Below, one piece after another: positions 11,401-37,944 of a stretch of 64,000 nucleotides of DNA (within the stretch, counting starts at the first letter, position 1; each line of letters begins with the position of its first letter). The position numbers and the translations under genes are program-made. The notes under the pieces are model-generated. The model saw only the letters and a program-made list of their open reading frames with translations. It was not told where the DNA came from and did not search any database. The DNA is taken from positions 26,612,293 to 26,676,292 of the forward strand of contig NC_019868.2 in the NCBI RefSeq assembly GCF_002234675.1, written 5' to 3'. This stretch comes from Oryzias latipes. Lineage: Eukaryota; Chordata; Actinopteri; Beloniformes; Adrianichthyidae.

Positions 11401-13031
11401 TATTTGAGGATTTTATTACGAGGTATTTTTAGTACGCAACTCCCATAGTAAATGAGGCAACACTATATTGTATTTTTTTGTCTATGCTGGATTTTCTTTT
11501 AGTTAAAAACATTCTTTTTAAGACTATTCCCTACCCCCTAATAGACTATATAGTGCAGGACTACCCAGTGTCCTGGATTTTAACGCAATTAAATATAATT
11601 TAATATAATTTTCTTTTTTAAACAGCAATATGAAGTAAAAACCTAATAAATGTGAACATTTCACAAAGACTATTTATGAATCCACTCTGCTCTCAACGTG
11701 AAAACTAAGGAAATTTAAAAGAAATGAACTTGCATGCATTTTTATTTCAAGCGGAAAGAATGGTTCAAACGCAATGCATTGTGGTCTATATTCACCCATC
11801 TAGTCTACACTGTATTTTTGCAAAGACTTCTGGGGAAATTTTCAGGGCATCCCCCCCTCCAAAAAAATGGGCCTATATAGTGCATTAACCTGGTGAGCAG
11901 TGAGGGAATTTGCAGAAGTTGGCGGTGTTGTTGCCATGGTAACATGACCTAACATAACCCATGAGCATACATTTTTTTCTCTCCCAAAAGGTCAGACAGA
12001 GAAACTCAGTTATAGCTTTCCTGATGGGGAGATGCTGGTTTAAAAATGTATTTAAAAAAAAACCTTATGTGCTCAGTTGATCTTTATTTTTACTAAAAGA
12101 AAAGTGTTTGTTTTAATAGAAACTTTTCGTTTCAGAGTTTCAGAATGATGCTCTGGTGGAACTATGGTGTCTGGCGTGTTTTGATTGAGCTTCGTCGCGG
12201 TGTGTGGGAACGACGCGTCTCTGAAACGAAGTTGCAAAACACACTTTGGACAGACCCTCGGCTTCGCCTTTCTGCTGCACATGAAAAGATGGCGGGGCTG
12301 TAGGGCTCGATAGGCGCGTGAGCTGAAGGTTTTCCCTCCAACCGCTGGAACATCTGCGTGGTGAACATGTTTGATAGAAAACCAAAGGAATTCAGGAGGG
12401 GCGTTGGATTGTATATAAGAACTGGACCGAGCGACCGTGACGCCATCCGTAGAAAACGGCGTACTTATGGATCCAACCAAATGAGGTCCATTCAGTCGCC
12501 ATTTTGTGGCGTTACAGACGCCACCATGTTGGAGCCAGACGACGTCAGTAAGCAGTCCACCGTACATTTTGATAACGATTTACTGCATGAAACCCTTGCT
12601 CGTGCTGAACCCTCCGTTGCCAAGAAAATCCAAAAATTTACTGTAGTCAATTCTTATAAAAGTTACATTGGCTCGTTCGTCACTCTAAGGCGACCAAAAA
12701 ATGAAATGGTTGCTATGGAGATAAAACCAACGGACAGGTGTTTTTGTTGCATTTGTTGCACAGCTCTGACCAGGCAGAGGCAGAAGGGGAGAGTGCGGAC
12801 AAGTCAAAAGGGGGGCAGGAAACGCCTGCAGGCCGGCTCAAGAGCGGATTTGTTGACAATCTGGATATCTTACATATATCTTTTATTCCCTCCCCTTTAA
12901 GACTTTACTGTAAGAACCACAGCGGCAACGAGGAGCGGGACGAAGAGGACGAGGAACGGGAGAACCGCAGTCGAGAGAGGGCAGCGATCGATCACGGAGG
13001 AACGCCGTCCACACTCGCGAACGGCAACTAG
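5476..13031 (+). CDS. phf6: PHD finger protein 6 (complete, nine coding exons)
   Basis: Exons: 5476-5607, 7328-7429, 8514-8647, 8738-8784, 9946-10109, 10182-10325, 10400-10504, 10577-10710 and 12902-13031 (TAG). They join in frame to 363 aa, against 365 in human. Two extended PHD (zf-C2HC plus atypical PHD) modules are clear. The first starts at C15/C18 and contains [20 protein letters not shown] and [11 protein letters not shown]. The second starts at C210/C213 and contains [19 protein letters not shown] and [23 protein letters not shown]6 is a nuclear and nucleolar chromatin protein that binds the NuRD subunit RBBP4 and rRNA genes; in humans it is mutated in Börjeson-Forssman-Lehmann syndrome and T-ALL. 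The linker (about 130-193) is acidic and serine-rich with only a short basic stretch, [13 protein letters not shown], and lacks the long lysine-rich NLS of the human protein. A donor directly after the stop suggests a 3' UTR intron, as in human. Confidence 0.97.
5930..7130. mobile_element. Unclassified repeat-like insertion with GC-rich block in phf6 intron 2
   Basis: Inside the intron between phf6 coding exons 1 and 2, a strongly GC-rich stretch (6940-7070), with the local hairpin GGGGGGACATGCCCCC, contrasts with AT-rich surroundings. It follows sequence with a 121-codon open frame (6054-6419) that I could not match to any family. The abrupt composition change suggests an inserted element, but I found no clear terminal repeats. 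Confidence 0.3.
8884..9886 (-). mobile_element. Family A MITE-like element, interrupted by a second element
   Basis: The left end (TTTAAAGTCCCTC, 8884-8896) and the right end (GAGTGGGTCTTTAA, 9873-9886) are inverted copies of the family A terminus, TTAAAGACCCACTCC. The internal block near 8930-8975, containing ACATAGTTGCTGCAGAGCAG, is the reverse complement of the core in the copies at 46.1, 54.1 and 58.3 kb. The element is about 1 kb here because another terminal-inverted-repeat element (9285-9831) sits inside it. Lies in phf6 intron 4. Confidence 0.55.
9285..9831. mobile_element. Terminal-inverted-repeat element nested in the family A copy
   Basis: The left terminus GGTGGCTGAGAGGTGC (from 9285) and the right terminus GCACCACTCGGCCACC (to 9831) belong to 24-bp inverted repeats with two mismatches. 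The 547-bp interior has no transposase frame, so it is non-autonomous. No clear target duplication was found. Confidence 0.6.
11100..11300. repeat. Interspersed repeat of the 'TTTATTTAACCAGG' type, copy 1
   Basis: In phf6 intron 8. The stretch CCTTTATTTAACCAGG (about 11121-11136), followed by GACCTGGCCAAGAC, is a dispersed repeat common in fish genomes. Related copies begin near 37160 and 61270 in this window. Confidence 0.5.
11395..11905. mobile_element. Family C MITE-like element, degraded copy
   Basis: Shares GGTCTATATTC, CATCTAGT and GCAAAGACTTCTGGG (11780-11840) with the element at 33118-33551, plus ACTATATAGTG-type ends. Termini are too diverged to define exactly. Confidence 0.45.
12395..12575 (+). 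mobile_element. Family B repeat copy in phf6 intron 8
   Basis: Contains AAGAACTGGACCGAG, ATCCAACCAAATGA, CAGTCGCCATTTTG and ATGTTGGAGCCAGACG in order. The same blocks occur at 42.5 kb (same strand) and, inverted, at 21.5-22.0 and 59.25-59.43 kb. It creates a 180-codon open frame (12358-12900) that is not a gene. Confidence 0.55.
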
Positions 13032-14230
13032 GTGCGTCGGCGGAAACCAGACGGCTGAAGGTTTCCCTCTGCACCACCCTGGTAACGCCGTGATCCGTCT
13101 CTGCAGGTGCGGTCCAAGACGGCTGATGGGGAGGAAAACGGAAGACGACAGGAGAGATATTTTTTTATACCAAATCTTAGCCTTCTCACGTGGTTTAGGA
13201 GCTCCCTCGAAAAGACTTTTCTTCCAGTGGTTGGACGTCATGTTCCAATGTCCACCAGATGTTGTCTTTCTATGAAACCCCACTTTAAAGCTTTTCACAG
13301 ACCAGTGCTTCTGTCGGGCCCCCGGAGGGCCTCAGCCTCATGGAAACCCACCTCTAACCCCTCCAGATCGGGTTAGGGGCGCGGATAAGCGATGGACCCA
13401 TCTCTGTAACTCCTCACTGCCCCTCAGATTACAGGAACCGCAGCTGCTGAAGGCTGAAGCTCTCTGGAGGACGGCCATTTGTTCCTAGTCTCTATGAAGT
13501 CGTGCAGTTTGATTACCTTGTTTCTGTAATCGTGTCTTAACGCGCTTTCATGTTAGCCACTCTTTTTTTATTTGACATCTTTTTGCTGCGACGTTATCTT
13601 CATGAGAACTTCTGAAGATCCTGAGCAGGTCACGAGTTTTGGCCGGCGTGCGTCTGGATTTGTTCCCCCGGCCCGCGGAGGAGGCGGAGTTTTTCATTTG
13701 GCGCCCGACGGGGGAAACGCCGAAGCCTTTAGGGGGACGGCCGGCTCCACTCTGTTCCCTGCAAATGTATTCATGAATGATTTGAATAGAAAATATTTTT
13801 ATTTTACACATCGATGAGTGAATTCTCTGTTTTTCTAAGTGCATTCAGAAGAGATTTGAGGCAGTGACTTTTTTTATATCTTTTTTTTTTTTTTACATTT
13901 CTGGTGACAAAAATTAAACTTCCGCATCAAAAACCACATTTATTGAAAATTTGCTCTACCTATTGTTTGTGTTTATCAATGATACAAACATAAGTGACTG
14001 GAGGAGGAAGAAGATGAAGAGGATTCGCTAAAGGGAGAAGCTGACAGACGAAGAAGAAAAACATTGACTTGACATTCGAAAGGGATGAGAAGTAACTTAT
14101 TTTCTTTTTCATGGAAGATAATATCCAGGTTTTTGATAAAAGTAATCAGTATAAATGAGAAATTAGGTGACATTTGTTTCAAACATGTTAATAAAATGTC
14201 AGAATATGGTGGATAATAATAATAAAGCAG
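13032..14230 (+). other. phf6: phf6 3' UTR with a probable UTR intron
   Basis: TAG is followed at once by gtgcgt (13032). A pyrimidine-rich acceptor ending ctgcag lies at 13101-13106, so a 75-bp intron in the 3' UTR is likely, matching the human gene's untranslated last exon. A good poly(A) signal, AATAAA, lies near 14220; earlier AT-rich variants occur around 13910. The transcript end is not proved. Confidence 0.5.
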
Positions 14231-16279
14231 TTTGAAAGGAAGCAGGCAGAAGCTTAGCTCTTTAAAGCCTGCCCCTTAAAAATTATGGATACTTTAATCA
14301 TAATTTAACAGGCAGTCATTTGGCTCTTCAATATGCACCAAAAATGACAAATGATAGCTGCTATAGATGAGGATGAGATGAATTCATCTCAAGTATGTAG
14401 AAAGATGTCAGGTTTGAGCCTTCTTTATGTTTCTTATCTGAGCTTATGGCGCCCAAAATTTGAATTATTTTAAGTGGTCTTAAATATTTATTGATTAATA
14501 ATTTTTTGTAAGACGTATAAAGTTTTACAGTGGAATAATAGAGATCGACATAATTATAGATATTGAATAAATAAAGCCCATTTTATTGACATACACTGAA
14601 TATATTCTTTATTGTTGGGTATTATTAAAGCCCTAAATCCGTTTCATGAGCATTTAACAATTAAAATGTATGTTGTTTCTACGGAGTTGATACCAAAATA
14701 CAAAACTAAAATAATAAAGTGAAAGTTGTTGGCACGACAATAAGAAATGATGCAAGAACATTATTATTTTAAAGGGACTTAAAATGCTATTAACCACTGC
14801 AGACAAAGTTACAATAAATCCTCTTGTGTCAACAAATAATGTTTTTAAAGTGGTTTTGTCTAAAAAGTAAACAGTCTTAACCATTAGTGTGTGTTTACAG
14901 TTTTATTCGTTTGAATATTTACAGAGTAGCTTTCAACTAGCATTTGAGAAAGCTTAGCGCTGGACGCTGTCAATTCCGGTTGGGCGAGCACCAATCAGGA
15001 AAACGTCTGCAGAACGCGCAGATGTGGAGACGAGGGGAGGAACAGATGAAGAAGAAGAAGGGTAACTGCTTTTAGGGATTATGTGAATGTGGAAAAGATT
15101 TGTTCAAATGTGGAAAAGATGCAGAAAACACACAAGAAGATCCTTGAATGACCGACTTTCAAGAGTTTGGGGGAACCTGGAGTTTGCGTGTTGTCCTCGT
15201 GTGTGCGTAGGTTGTCTCCATACACTCTGGTTTCCTCCAAAACGTCCCAAATAACCAGGCAGAAAATAAGAATTTAACCAAAAGAAGACCTTGCAGATCT
15301 GCTACTTCTTTTATTTATTTATTTTTAATTTTGTCTCTGGTGTTCACCTCCACAGCAGTCACTCAGTTACAGGGCCGTCGCTGTGGATCTCCTGAAAGTC
15401 CGTGTTGTTTAGCAACATCCCAGCTCTTGAGAAGATCTGCAAGGAAGAATGGACCTAAATGGGTCCTAGAGTATGTGAAAACCTAGTGAAGACTGCGGGA
15501 AACCTTTGACCTGGGAAGTGAAGTTTTGTTTTTGACCACTTGTTTTCTGTTACAAATAAATTATTTAATAATTGTAATATTCTGGATTGTTTTTTACTTT
15601 CTCTCTCACAGATTAAGTCCATTTAAGATGAACTTTACAGACAAACGTTTTTTTTATCTGTAATAACGGATTATTAGAGAAACGCCACAGTAATTATCAA
15701 AAATAAAGGGTGTTTTCAGGACATAAACAAGCAGAAAATCCCCCTGACGCCGAAATCCACATATGGACGGACCAACTCATATGCAAATTGTATTATTTAG
15801 ATAGTAAAAACCTCTTGTTATGATGAGCCTCTGGGTTTCTTAAACTTACACAGCTGTTCCCTTTGCATTGTCCCTGTGAAAATATTCTAAACTTCCTCTT
15901 GAAAATAAAAAGGTTTTAAAATGATTATGTTTTAAGTTTTAATGACAATGAGTTGGACAGTTCTAAATCTGGAGCATCTTTTTAAAAAACGAGAAGCTTT
16001 TCAAAGTTCCAGTTATTGCTTCCTCATAATTTGCCTGCTGAAGAAGTATCATAATAATCCCTGCGGTTTTGCTGCTACCAATCTGCTTTTTTTGTGTGTA
16101 TTACCATGGCAACCCATCCAATAAATGTGAAAACACACCATATGGCTCCAATAATACGGTTTATTGGATTTAACGGAATACAAATCAGAGGGGATATTAA
16201 TAAAGGTGACAATGAAGATTGCTGTGTCGGGCTCTATGAGACGACATCTCATCCACAAGAAGGGGGAGGGGCCAAAGAA
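14231..16279. other. phf6-hprt1 intergenic spacer
   Basis: Mostly AT-rich sequence without recognised genes. It holds a degraded dispersed repeat (15175-15250), containing GGAGTTTGCGTGTTGTCCTC, related to that at 59.1 kb. It also holds a possible two-exon transcript: a CCAAT-box region near 14990, a donor (AAGAAG|GGTAAC or AAGAAGG|GTAACT) at about 15060, an acceptor ttacag at about 15366-15371, and AATAAA near 15555. The joined frame stops after about 20 codons, so if transcribed it is probably noncoding. Confidence 0.3.
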
Positions 16280-16505
16280 CCCGACACACAAACACTGCGC
16301 ACGCGCAGAAGAGGCGGCAGTACCCACAGCAACACCGACTACATTTCCGTCAGCAGTGTGACCGCTAGCAAAGGCGGAGCCGTACATCCCTTCTGTGTGT
16401 TCTGTCACGAGCCCACTTTTATACCGCAGAACACTGACGGTGCACCCGCCGTCCACAAGCACAGGACTACCCGAGAACCCCCCTCGTTTGAAGTGGGAAA
16501 CCAAC
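16280..16505 (+). promoter_or_regulatory. hprt1: hprt1 promoter and 5' UTR
   Basis: CpG- and GC-rich sequence directly before the hprt1 start codon, continuing past exon 1 into a (CG)n tract at 16661-16676 and a G-run at 16780-16797. It looks like a CpG-island housekeeping promoter, as HPRT1 has in mammals. No TATA box at a sensible distance was seen. Confidence 0.55.
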
Positions 16506-23316
<6,811 letters not shown>

Positions 23317-24231
23317 GGGAGCACTTTGTGTTGGTTTGGCTGCAGCGCTTTCTTTTGCTGTTCATTTCCCGTTTGAGGGCTGCTTTGTGTGGATGAAATA
23401 CTCGGCCTGATCAGGGTTTACGAAGACGCGCCGACGATCCTGCCTCATAACAGACACAGAAGATGCTAAAGTGGTTGCCCTGGAAACCATCCGGGTTAAA
23501 GTGCATGAAGCCCAGATTCAGGCTCAGCTGAAGTGAAGCTTTTATGCCCCCCCATGCTGAGCTTTTGTTCTGTAATTGTTTTTTTTTTTTAAATATTTTT
23601 CTAAGAATTAATTTATTCAAAGAAAATGCTGCTAGCGTAAAGTACAAAATGAAAACTATTGTAAATTTCCCGCCCTTTATTTAAAAAAAAAAAAATTTTG
23701 CTTTTAGTGTAATTCCTGGACTTACTGGCTGTGGATCTCTGAACGCTCTTAAAAAGAGGATGTTGCAATTTGTTGTCTGTGTGTATATTTTGGGACACTT
23801 TTACAGCCTGTTGTGAGAAGAGCTCCCTGCAGAGTCACTGTGGTGCAGAAAAACCTGAATGTGGTCCCCGATCGAGTGTGGGGTTTTGCCAAAGATGAAA
23901 TGCCATAATGTTTGCTCAAAGATTTCATGAGCATTCAATCAAAGCTGAAGATTTGTACGATTGGTTTAAATTTGTTCATCAAACTTCTAATACCTTCTGT
24001 CCTCTGTTTTCTAAATCAGAAAAATGCTTTTTCAACCCACTGTTCCCCTTCAAGCTAAAAGGTTTTCAATTATTTTAAACTCCCGAACTTCTTCTAAATC
24101 TGTTATTAAAAATAGCTGAACCCTGATCAGTTTTGTGAGTGTATTATTTAAAAATTCTGTTCTTCAGGACTAGACGTAATACTAAAGTAAGCCAAATAAT
24201 GTTTATCTGTGTAAATGTAAAGGCCATTTGT
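23317..24231 (+). other. hprt1: hprt1 3' UTR and downstream flank
   Basis: Begins right after the TGA. Several A/T-rich stretches could serve as poly(A) signals, but no canonical AATAAA stands out before the repeat element at 24232, so the transcript end is uncertain. Confidence 0.4.
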
Positions 24232-24665
24232 ACAGAGCCCCTAAAGGGTCATTGAAGGAAAAAAATAAAAAACTATCGGCTGCGCACCAGTCAGTATCGG
24301 CTGCGCACCCGTCAGTAACGGCTGCACAACTGTTACTAGGTAATTTGCGCACAGAGAAATGTTCCCAAGTTACCTGGAAATGGCATTCTGTGAGCTAATT
24401 GAGTTTTACTTTGCTTTTTGACTTGTCTACAAAGAGATTGCAGCTTTGCCTGCGTACCGTCACAATTACATCATCTCTGAACGTCATCTTAAACGAGTTT
24501 TAAAGTAATGTGGTTGTTTCAAAAAAGGGTCTAAATTATATTTGGCATATGGATTCTTTCGACAGACTAAAGCCATTTATTTGTATTAATGGCTGTTAGT
24601 AACTGGTCAAACAAACAATTGAAGTTAAAAAAAAATTTCCTTCAATTACCCTTTAGGGGCTCCGT
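24232..24665. mobile_element. Short terminal-inverted-repeat (MITE-like) element
   Basis: Left end GAGCCCCTAAAGGGTCATTG (24235-24254) and right end CAATTACCCTTTAGGGGCTC (24643-24662) are near-perfect inverted copies, extending 4 bp further inward. The interior has no coding frame. Sits between hprt1 and pabir2. Confidence 0.65.
24274..24334. repeat. Three-copy 21-bp tandem repeat
   Basis: Units of the form ATCGGCTGCGCACCAGTCAG plus T repeat about three times, the third diverged (AACGGCTGCACAACTGTTA). It lies just inside the left end of the MITE-like element. Confidence 0.7.
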
Positions 24666-26336
24666 GATTTTGGCAAAAGAAAAAGGTAAACGATTTTGAA
24701 AATAAAGGTTTAGAAAATATAAAAACAATGTTTGTGTAGCAAAAGCTAAATTAGCTGAGCAAATTGATGTGAAATAACCTGACAGCAAACCATATGATTT
24801 GAACATATAGGAAAATTTAAACCTGTCTGATAACAGACACAAACATAAAGCAGAACAAATCACTGGAAAAATTATAAATGTTCAGCATTGCACAAGAATT
24901 GTTTTTTTTTTAATTTGCTAAAATAATTGTTTTAAAAGTTTAGCAATGCTAATGTAAAAATTTGATGCTGAATGAGTTAAACAAATCGACTTAAATGCTT
25001 TATACTTATGTTTGGCAAGAGAAATATAAAAAAAAACGTTATAATAACGAACAGTTCATTGGGAAGTTGCAGATGCATAAATTAGATGCTAAATTAGCTT
25101 TATAAATTGTTGTGAAAAGTTAGCAACTAAAGTTAAGCAAAAGAAGCGTAAAAAGCTAAATGCAAAATTAGCTTTAGAAATGTAACATGTTGAAACAGCT
25201 GAACAACTATATCAATAAAAGCTGGGTGTTTATCAAATAAAACAAATTATTACATTATTTTTATATATTTTTTTTGACGGGGACATCCTCACTTTATTTT
25301 AAAAAAAGATATATCTGTTTTATGGACACGACAGTTAATGAGTAAAGCTTAACTAATGTGGCGTAATCGATGATTTTCTGGGAAATATTTGTCCTCCAGG
25401 TACAGTGCTTGGTACATTCCATGGTTTGGTCCCAGAATGTCCTCGCGCCGGCAAATGGAGCGTTTTCATTGGACATTAACATTAAAAAAAGGGGCGTGGA
25501 TTTTTTTTTTTTTTTTTTTTTTTTGCCAGCTCCTGTGTGATCTGGGATTCTAGTTCATTCGTGGTTGGCGGCTCGCAGAAACGAAACATAAAATTTGGGG
25601 AATTTTTCACTACACTTATTAGCTCAGTTAATTCTATAAGAATTTTTTTTACGGATAAAAATGTTTAGTGAATCTGTGTCGCAGCTTCGATCCATCCATA
25701 GAATATGTATTGAAGCTATTGGGGTCAATGCTAGCTTAGCATGCTAGCTCGTTGGGCTAGGTTTCACTGCTGTTGGTTATGGCTGAACCATTCTTTCGGC
25801 TCTCAGTCTCACAGTAAGCAGTTAGCTATAGAAGCTATGCTCGTCATTTGAAAGCAATGTTTGCGCTTTAGAGTTGCTTAAATTTGGTTTAACTGAATGC
25901 TGCTGCCTGACTAGTTTGGCTAGCGCTAGCTCATTTTAAGGCGCTAACATGAAGTTGTAGCTCGCCAACCGCTTCTGCCTCGCAGACTAAGTAACGGGCA
26001 TTGTGTGGTATGTAGCCTTGGCGTGCTAGCCATCACGCTGCAAAGTTGTGACTACTTGTAGCACTCCGTGTAATGATAACACAGGCTGTTTTAGACGTCG
26101 CCGTAAATTGCGCTAAAATTAGTATCCCACTGTATGGTCAAACTCTTTAGTTCGTGCGCCCATACGGACGAAGGGGGGCCTCTGTGAGTTGCTGTCGTTG
26201 GTTTTGTATCCCGGTTTGATAGCACATTTTAATCATGTAATAGCAGCTGGGGTAGGACGTCAGTAATGTGGCATTACTGAACCAGTCGGCCATTTGACGT
26301 TCACGGATCGGTGACGGACTGGCCCCTTCCAGGAAC
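24666..26336 (+). promoter_or_regulatory. pabir2: Spacer and promoter region of pabir2
   Basis: AT-rich to about 25440, then a T-run (25500-25524). From there to the start codon it is more CpG-rich, with many GCTAGC-type words (25725-26060). The pabir2 promoter is likely in the last 700 bp. An AG at 26331-26332 just before the start codon could be an acceptor for a noncoding first exon. Confidence 0.4.
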
Positions 26337-34637
<8,301 letters not shown>

Positions 34638-35513
34638 GGGCACCAAGAAGACGTGAAGGACAAACGGGGCCCCTCCCTCCACGCCGAGAGGGATCTAGCC
34701 CCCGCCGTTAACCGCATCCGTTCATTTCTGTGAGTTCACCCCGTTTTCCCCTCACGGCTGCTTTTCATGAAGGCGGAGCTCGTCTGAGGTTCGGAGACGC
34801 CACCCGGTGTGGGGTGGGGTGGGGGGGTCTGTGGAATGACTGAAGACACTGTGAGCACCGGCTGCTAGTTGGGGGTGTTGGATGGTGCTTTGCTTCATGC
34901 TTCTGGCTTTCCTGCACACCAGTGAGCACACAGAGCACTGGAGAAGACATTTTGGATGTGTACATTTTCCTGTTATGTGCTGGAAAAGCTTCTTTCTGTC
35001 AGAAAAAAAAATTTAACTTATTTTGGTTGTTCTTTTTTTTTTTTTGCTTTCTTTGTAATGATGTACATATATTTAGTTTTGCATCGAAACTATTTGTGGG
35101 CTACATCTATTGAGCGTTCCTGTCGTACTTTAAAAAGTGTGGAGAAAGTTTCCAGAATGTTTTTTATCAGCTGTGAATGTGTGTTGTGCTTTTTTGTTTA
35201 TTGTTGTTGTTTTTTTTTAAATTTCCCATGATGCCCGACTCCCGTAACGATCTGCTGCAGATGTACAGAATGATTCCACCTCTAGGTAACCCCCCACCCT
35301 CCAGATGAAATGTGGACATTCCAGCTTCGACACTATAGCTTTCCTGTTTTGTTTTTTTCCCAGAATTCCTCTGGTGTGGACGATGAATTAGTTCCTTCTG
35401 GCAAAGTGTTCTTATTTATAAAGAAAGTAAACTTGGGTGGTGATGGATTTCTATCTCCTGTGAACAGTTTATCCATGATGATCAAACTGCTGTGACGAAA
35501 AAATAAAATATAA

Positions 35514-35548
<35 letters not shown>

Positions 35549-36290
35549 ATGGGTTTGGGGGTGGGGGTGCCATTGCATTGTGGGTAAAATACTGCTGGTG
35601 TGGTTTTGATTTAAAAAAACAAAAACAACAAAAACCCCAACTTGCTGCACAGGACGCTGCGAGTGTTTCAGTTGGCGTCTTAAAGCCAAATCATCCAAAC
35701 TGTTTGATGGTGGGGGGGTTCGAGCTTTCGAGCTCGCACTGTGACATTTGCACCGTCTTCAGTCGTCATGGCAACCTGGTCTCGTACCCCTGACCTGTGT
35801 TAACTTTACCAACCCTTTTTTAACGGCTCCGTAGCCGTCAATGTTTGTCTGTTGATATGAAAAGAGGAAGTGAATGTAAATCGTTGTATGAAAGTGGGAG
35901 CTTTTATTTAAAAAAAAAAAAAGTATGTTTGCTTGTTTGTTTTGTTCTTTTTTTAACTTGCTGTCTGCTTTATTTTGACACAGGAAGTGGCACATGGTCT
36001 GTTTTTTTTTGTCCCAGTCTTCCCCGTGTTCAGGGCAGCATTTTAGCGGTCCGTGTGGTTCTGTGCCGCATGTCCGACTTACGCTTTGCCTCCGCTTGGT
36101 TTCTGCGCCGTCTCCATGGCGAACATCAGGAGTTAATAAATTATTTCTTTGTTCTGACCCAGAGGCCACGTGTGGCTCCGATACCCCTTCATCACGGCTC
36201 TCTGCTCGAAGACATGAAAAACGTTACTTTTTCAAATGAGAGACAGTTTTATTTTTTGACTGAAAGGTGAATAAAGTGAAACATAACCGA
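34638..36290 (+). other. pabir2: pabir2 3' UTR
   Basis: Follows the TGA and reaches a canonical AATAAA at 36270-36275. An earlier AATAAA lies at about 35501, just before a (TA)n(GA)n microsatellite (35508-35550). A 3' UTR of about 1.6 kb is plausible. Confidence 0.5.
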
Positions 36291-37944
36291 CAAGTCAGAC
36301 TGTGTACAACTCATTTACAAACAGTTGAAGCTCCAATCTAGATTTTATACTATAATGCAGAACTGTGTCACAGTGTACATGTTATAATTCTAAGTGTGCC
36401 TTAAGGTCCAAAGAACACCGTATGGGTTGCTTTATCAGCTCTGACTTAAATTTAGTTTCCAGTTATGGCTGAATGCACTAAAAATGGTCAAATTAACAAT
36501 AAAAAGAAAAATAACTTACACTACCTACTAGGTTTCCTGCATCGACATACTATTTGGTACAAGGCGTCTTATTTTGAAAGGAAGTCATGTGAACCTTTGT
36601 CAAAAGTTAAACTTAACAGGGATAATATTTATGTCAAAAGTACATATATATTGAAAATATTAGTAACCATGACACAAATGCAACGTAGTGTAATTTTCAG
36701 CTCCCACTGGGTTCTGCTCAGCCAGAAATCAACCTGATTGGCTGAAGTGTTGAAGGCTGCAGAGCTCTAATCCTGCAGAAAAGGCCAAACGTGTTTGGAA
36801 AGTTTGCCTAGCAACAAATGATCTTTAATTTTTATCGGCCATTTTTTTTTTTTTTAATTTAGAGAAACACATTTGGCTGTGTCAAATATCTATAGTTCAG
36901 ATTAATCTAATCGTAGTTGGGATCTAAACATCTGCTCTCAGAAGGTTCAGGTTTTCCATCTTGCCTAAATTGAAGGATGGGTTTTAAACTGTTAGGTCTC
37001 ACCTCAGCCTGACAAAGCTCTCTTGTCGAGTATGGAGGGATTTTTATGCACACAAAACTAAGTTGCGAATAAAAATATTTGCTTTCAGTTTTGTTTTTGC
37101 TTTTCAAACAAATGTTGCGTTGTGTGTCATCTCACTTTTTTTCCTATCTTTGATTTTGCTCACATTTTTATTTAACCTTTAAGCAGTAAAGTCCCATTGA
37201 GATTAAAAACCTCTTTTCCAATGGAGTCCTGGCCAAGAGGCAGCACATTTCACAGTACATAAAAACAAACATCATTAAAACCACATGCATCATAAAAAGT
37301 TGTTTGTTGCACATCATTGTTTCAGTCTCTGATGCTTTGAGCTTGTTCTTAAAAACATTTAAAGATGCCAGTTCAGTTAGTTTCCAGTCTTTCTGCAGCA
37401 TATTCCAGGCAAAAGGAGCAGAGTGGACAAATACTTTTCCCAGCTCTGTGGGTCTTTAGATCTAAAGGAGGAAGATTCCACACTTCTCCTTGTGAATAAA
37501 GAACAAATGTAGGGAGGCAGTAATCCAAGCAAGGCCTTATAAATAAAGGTGGACCAATGTCCCTGCCTCCTGGTGACCAGAGAAGGTCATTGTACTCTTG
37601 CATACAAGTCACAATGATGTGTCATGGATCTACAGTTGCTAATGAACCTCAGGGAAGCATGATACATGGTGTCAACCTTTTTGAGACATGAAGATGAGGC
37701 ATTCATGTACAGAATATCACCATAATCCAGCACAGATAAAAATGTTACAGCGACAAGACGCTTTTTTACTTCAAAAGAAAAACAATTAGTGAAAATAATG
37801 CCTCTTTTGAATCAGATGGAGGCCTGGAACATCCAACTACAGTAATAGAGATTTTACTGTTTCTACATTCAAAGCCAAAAACTATAATTGTTTGCAGATC
37901 GATTGTGACAAAATAACAGAAGCATTGAATCTTTCAAAGAGTAC
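36291..37944. repeat. pabir2-mospd1 spacer with dispersed repeat, copy 2 of the 'TTTATTTAACC' type
   Basis: 36291-37150 shows nothing recognisable. From about 37160 to 37770 lies a longer copy of the repeat seen at 11.1 and 61.3 kb, with AAAGTCCCATTGAGAT, TGGAGTCCTGGCCAAGAGG, then ATAATCCAGCACAGATAAAA. It resembles the 3' portion of a fish LINE but no frame survives. Confidence 0.5.

Noticed and set aside
12358-12900. 180-codon plus-strand open frame
   Set aside because: Made of a family B repeat and intron 8 of phf6; no family resemblance, and it ends at the next phf6 exon.
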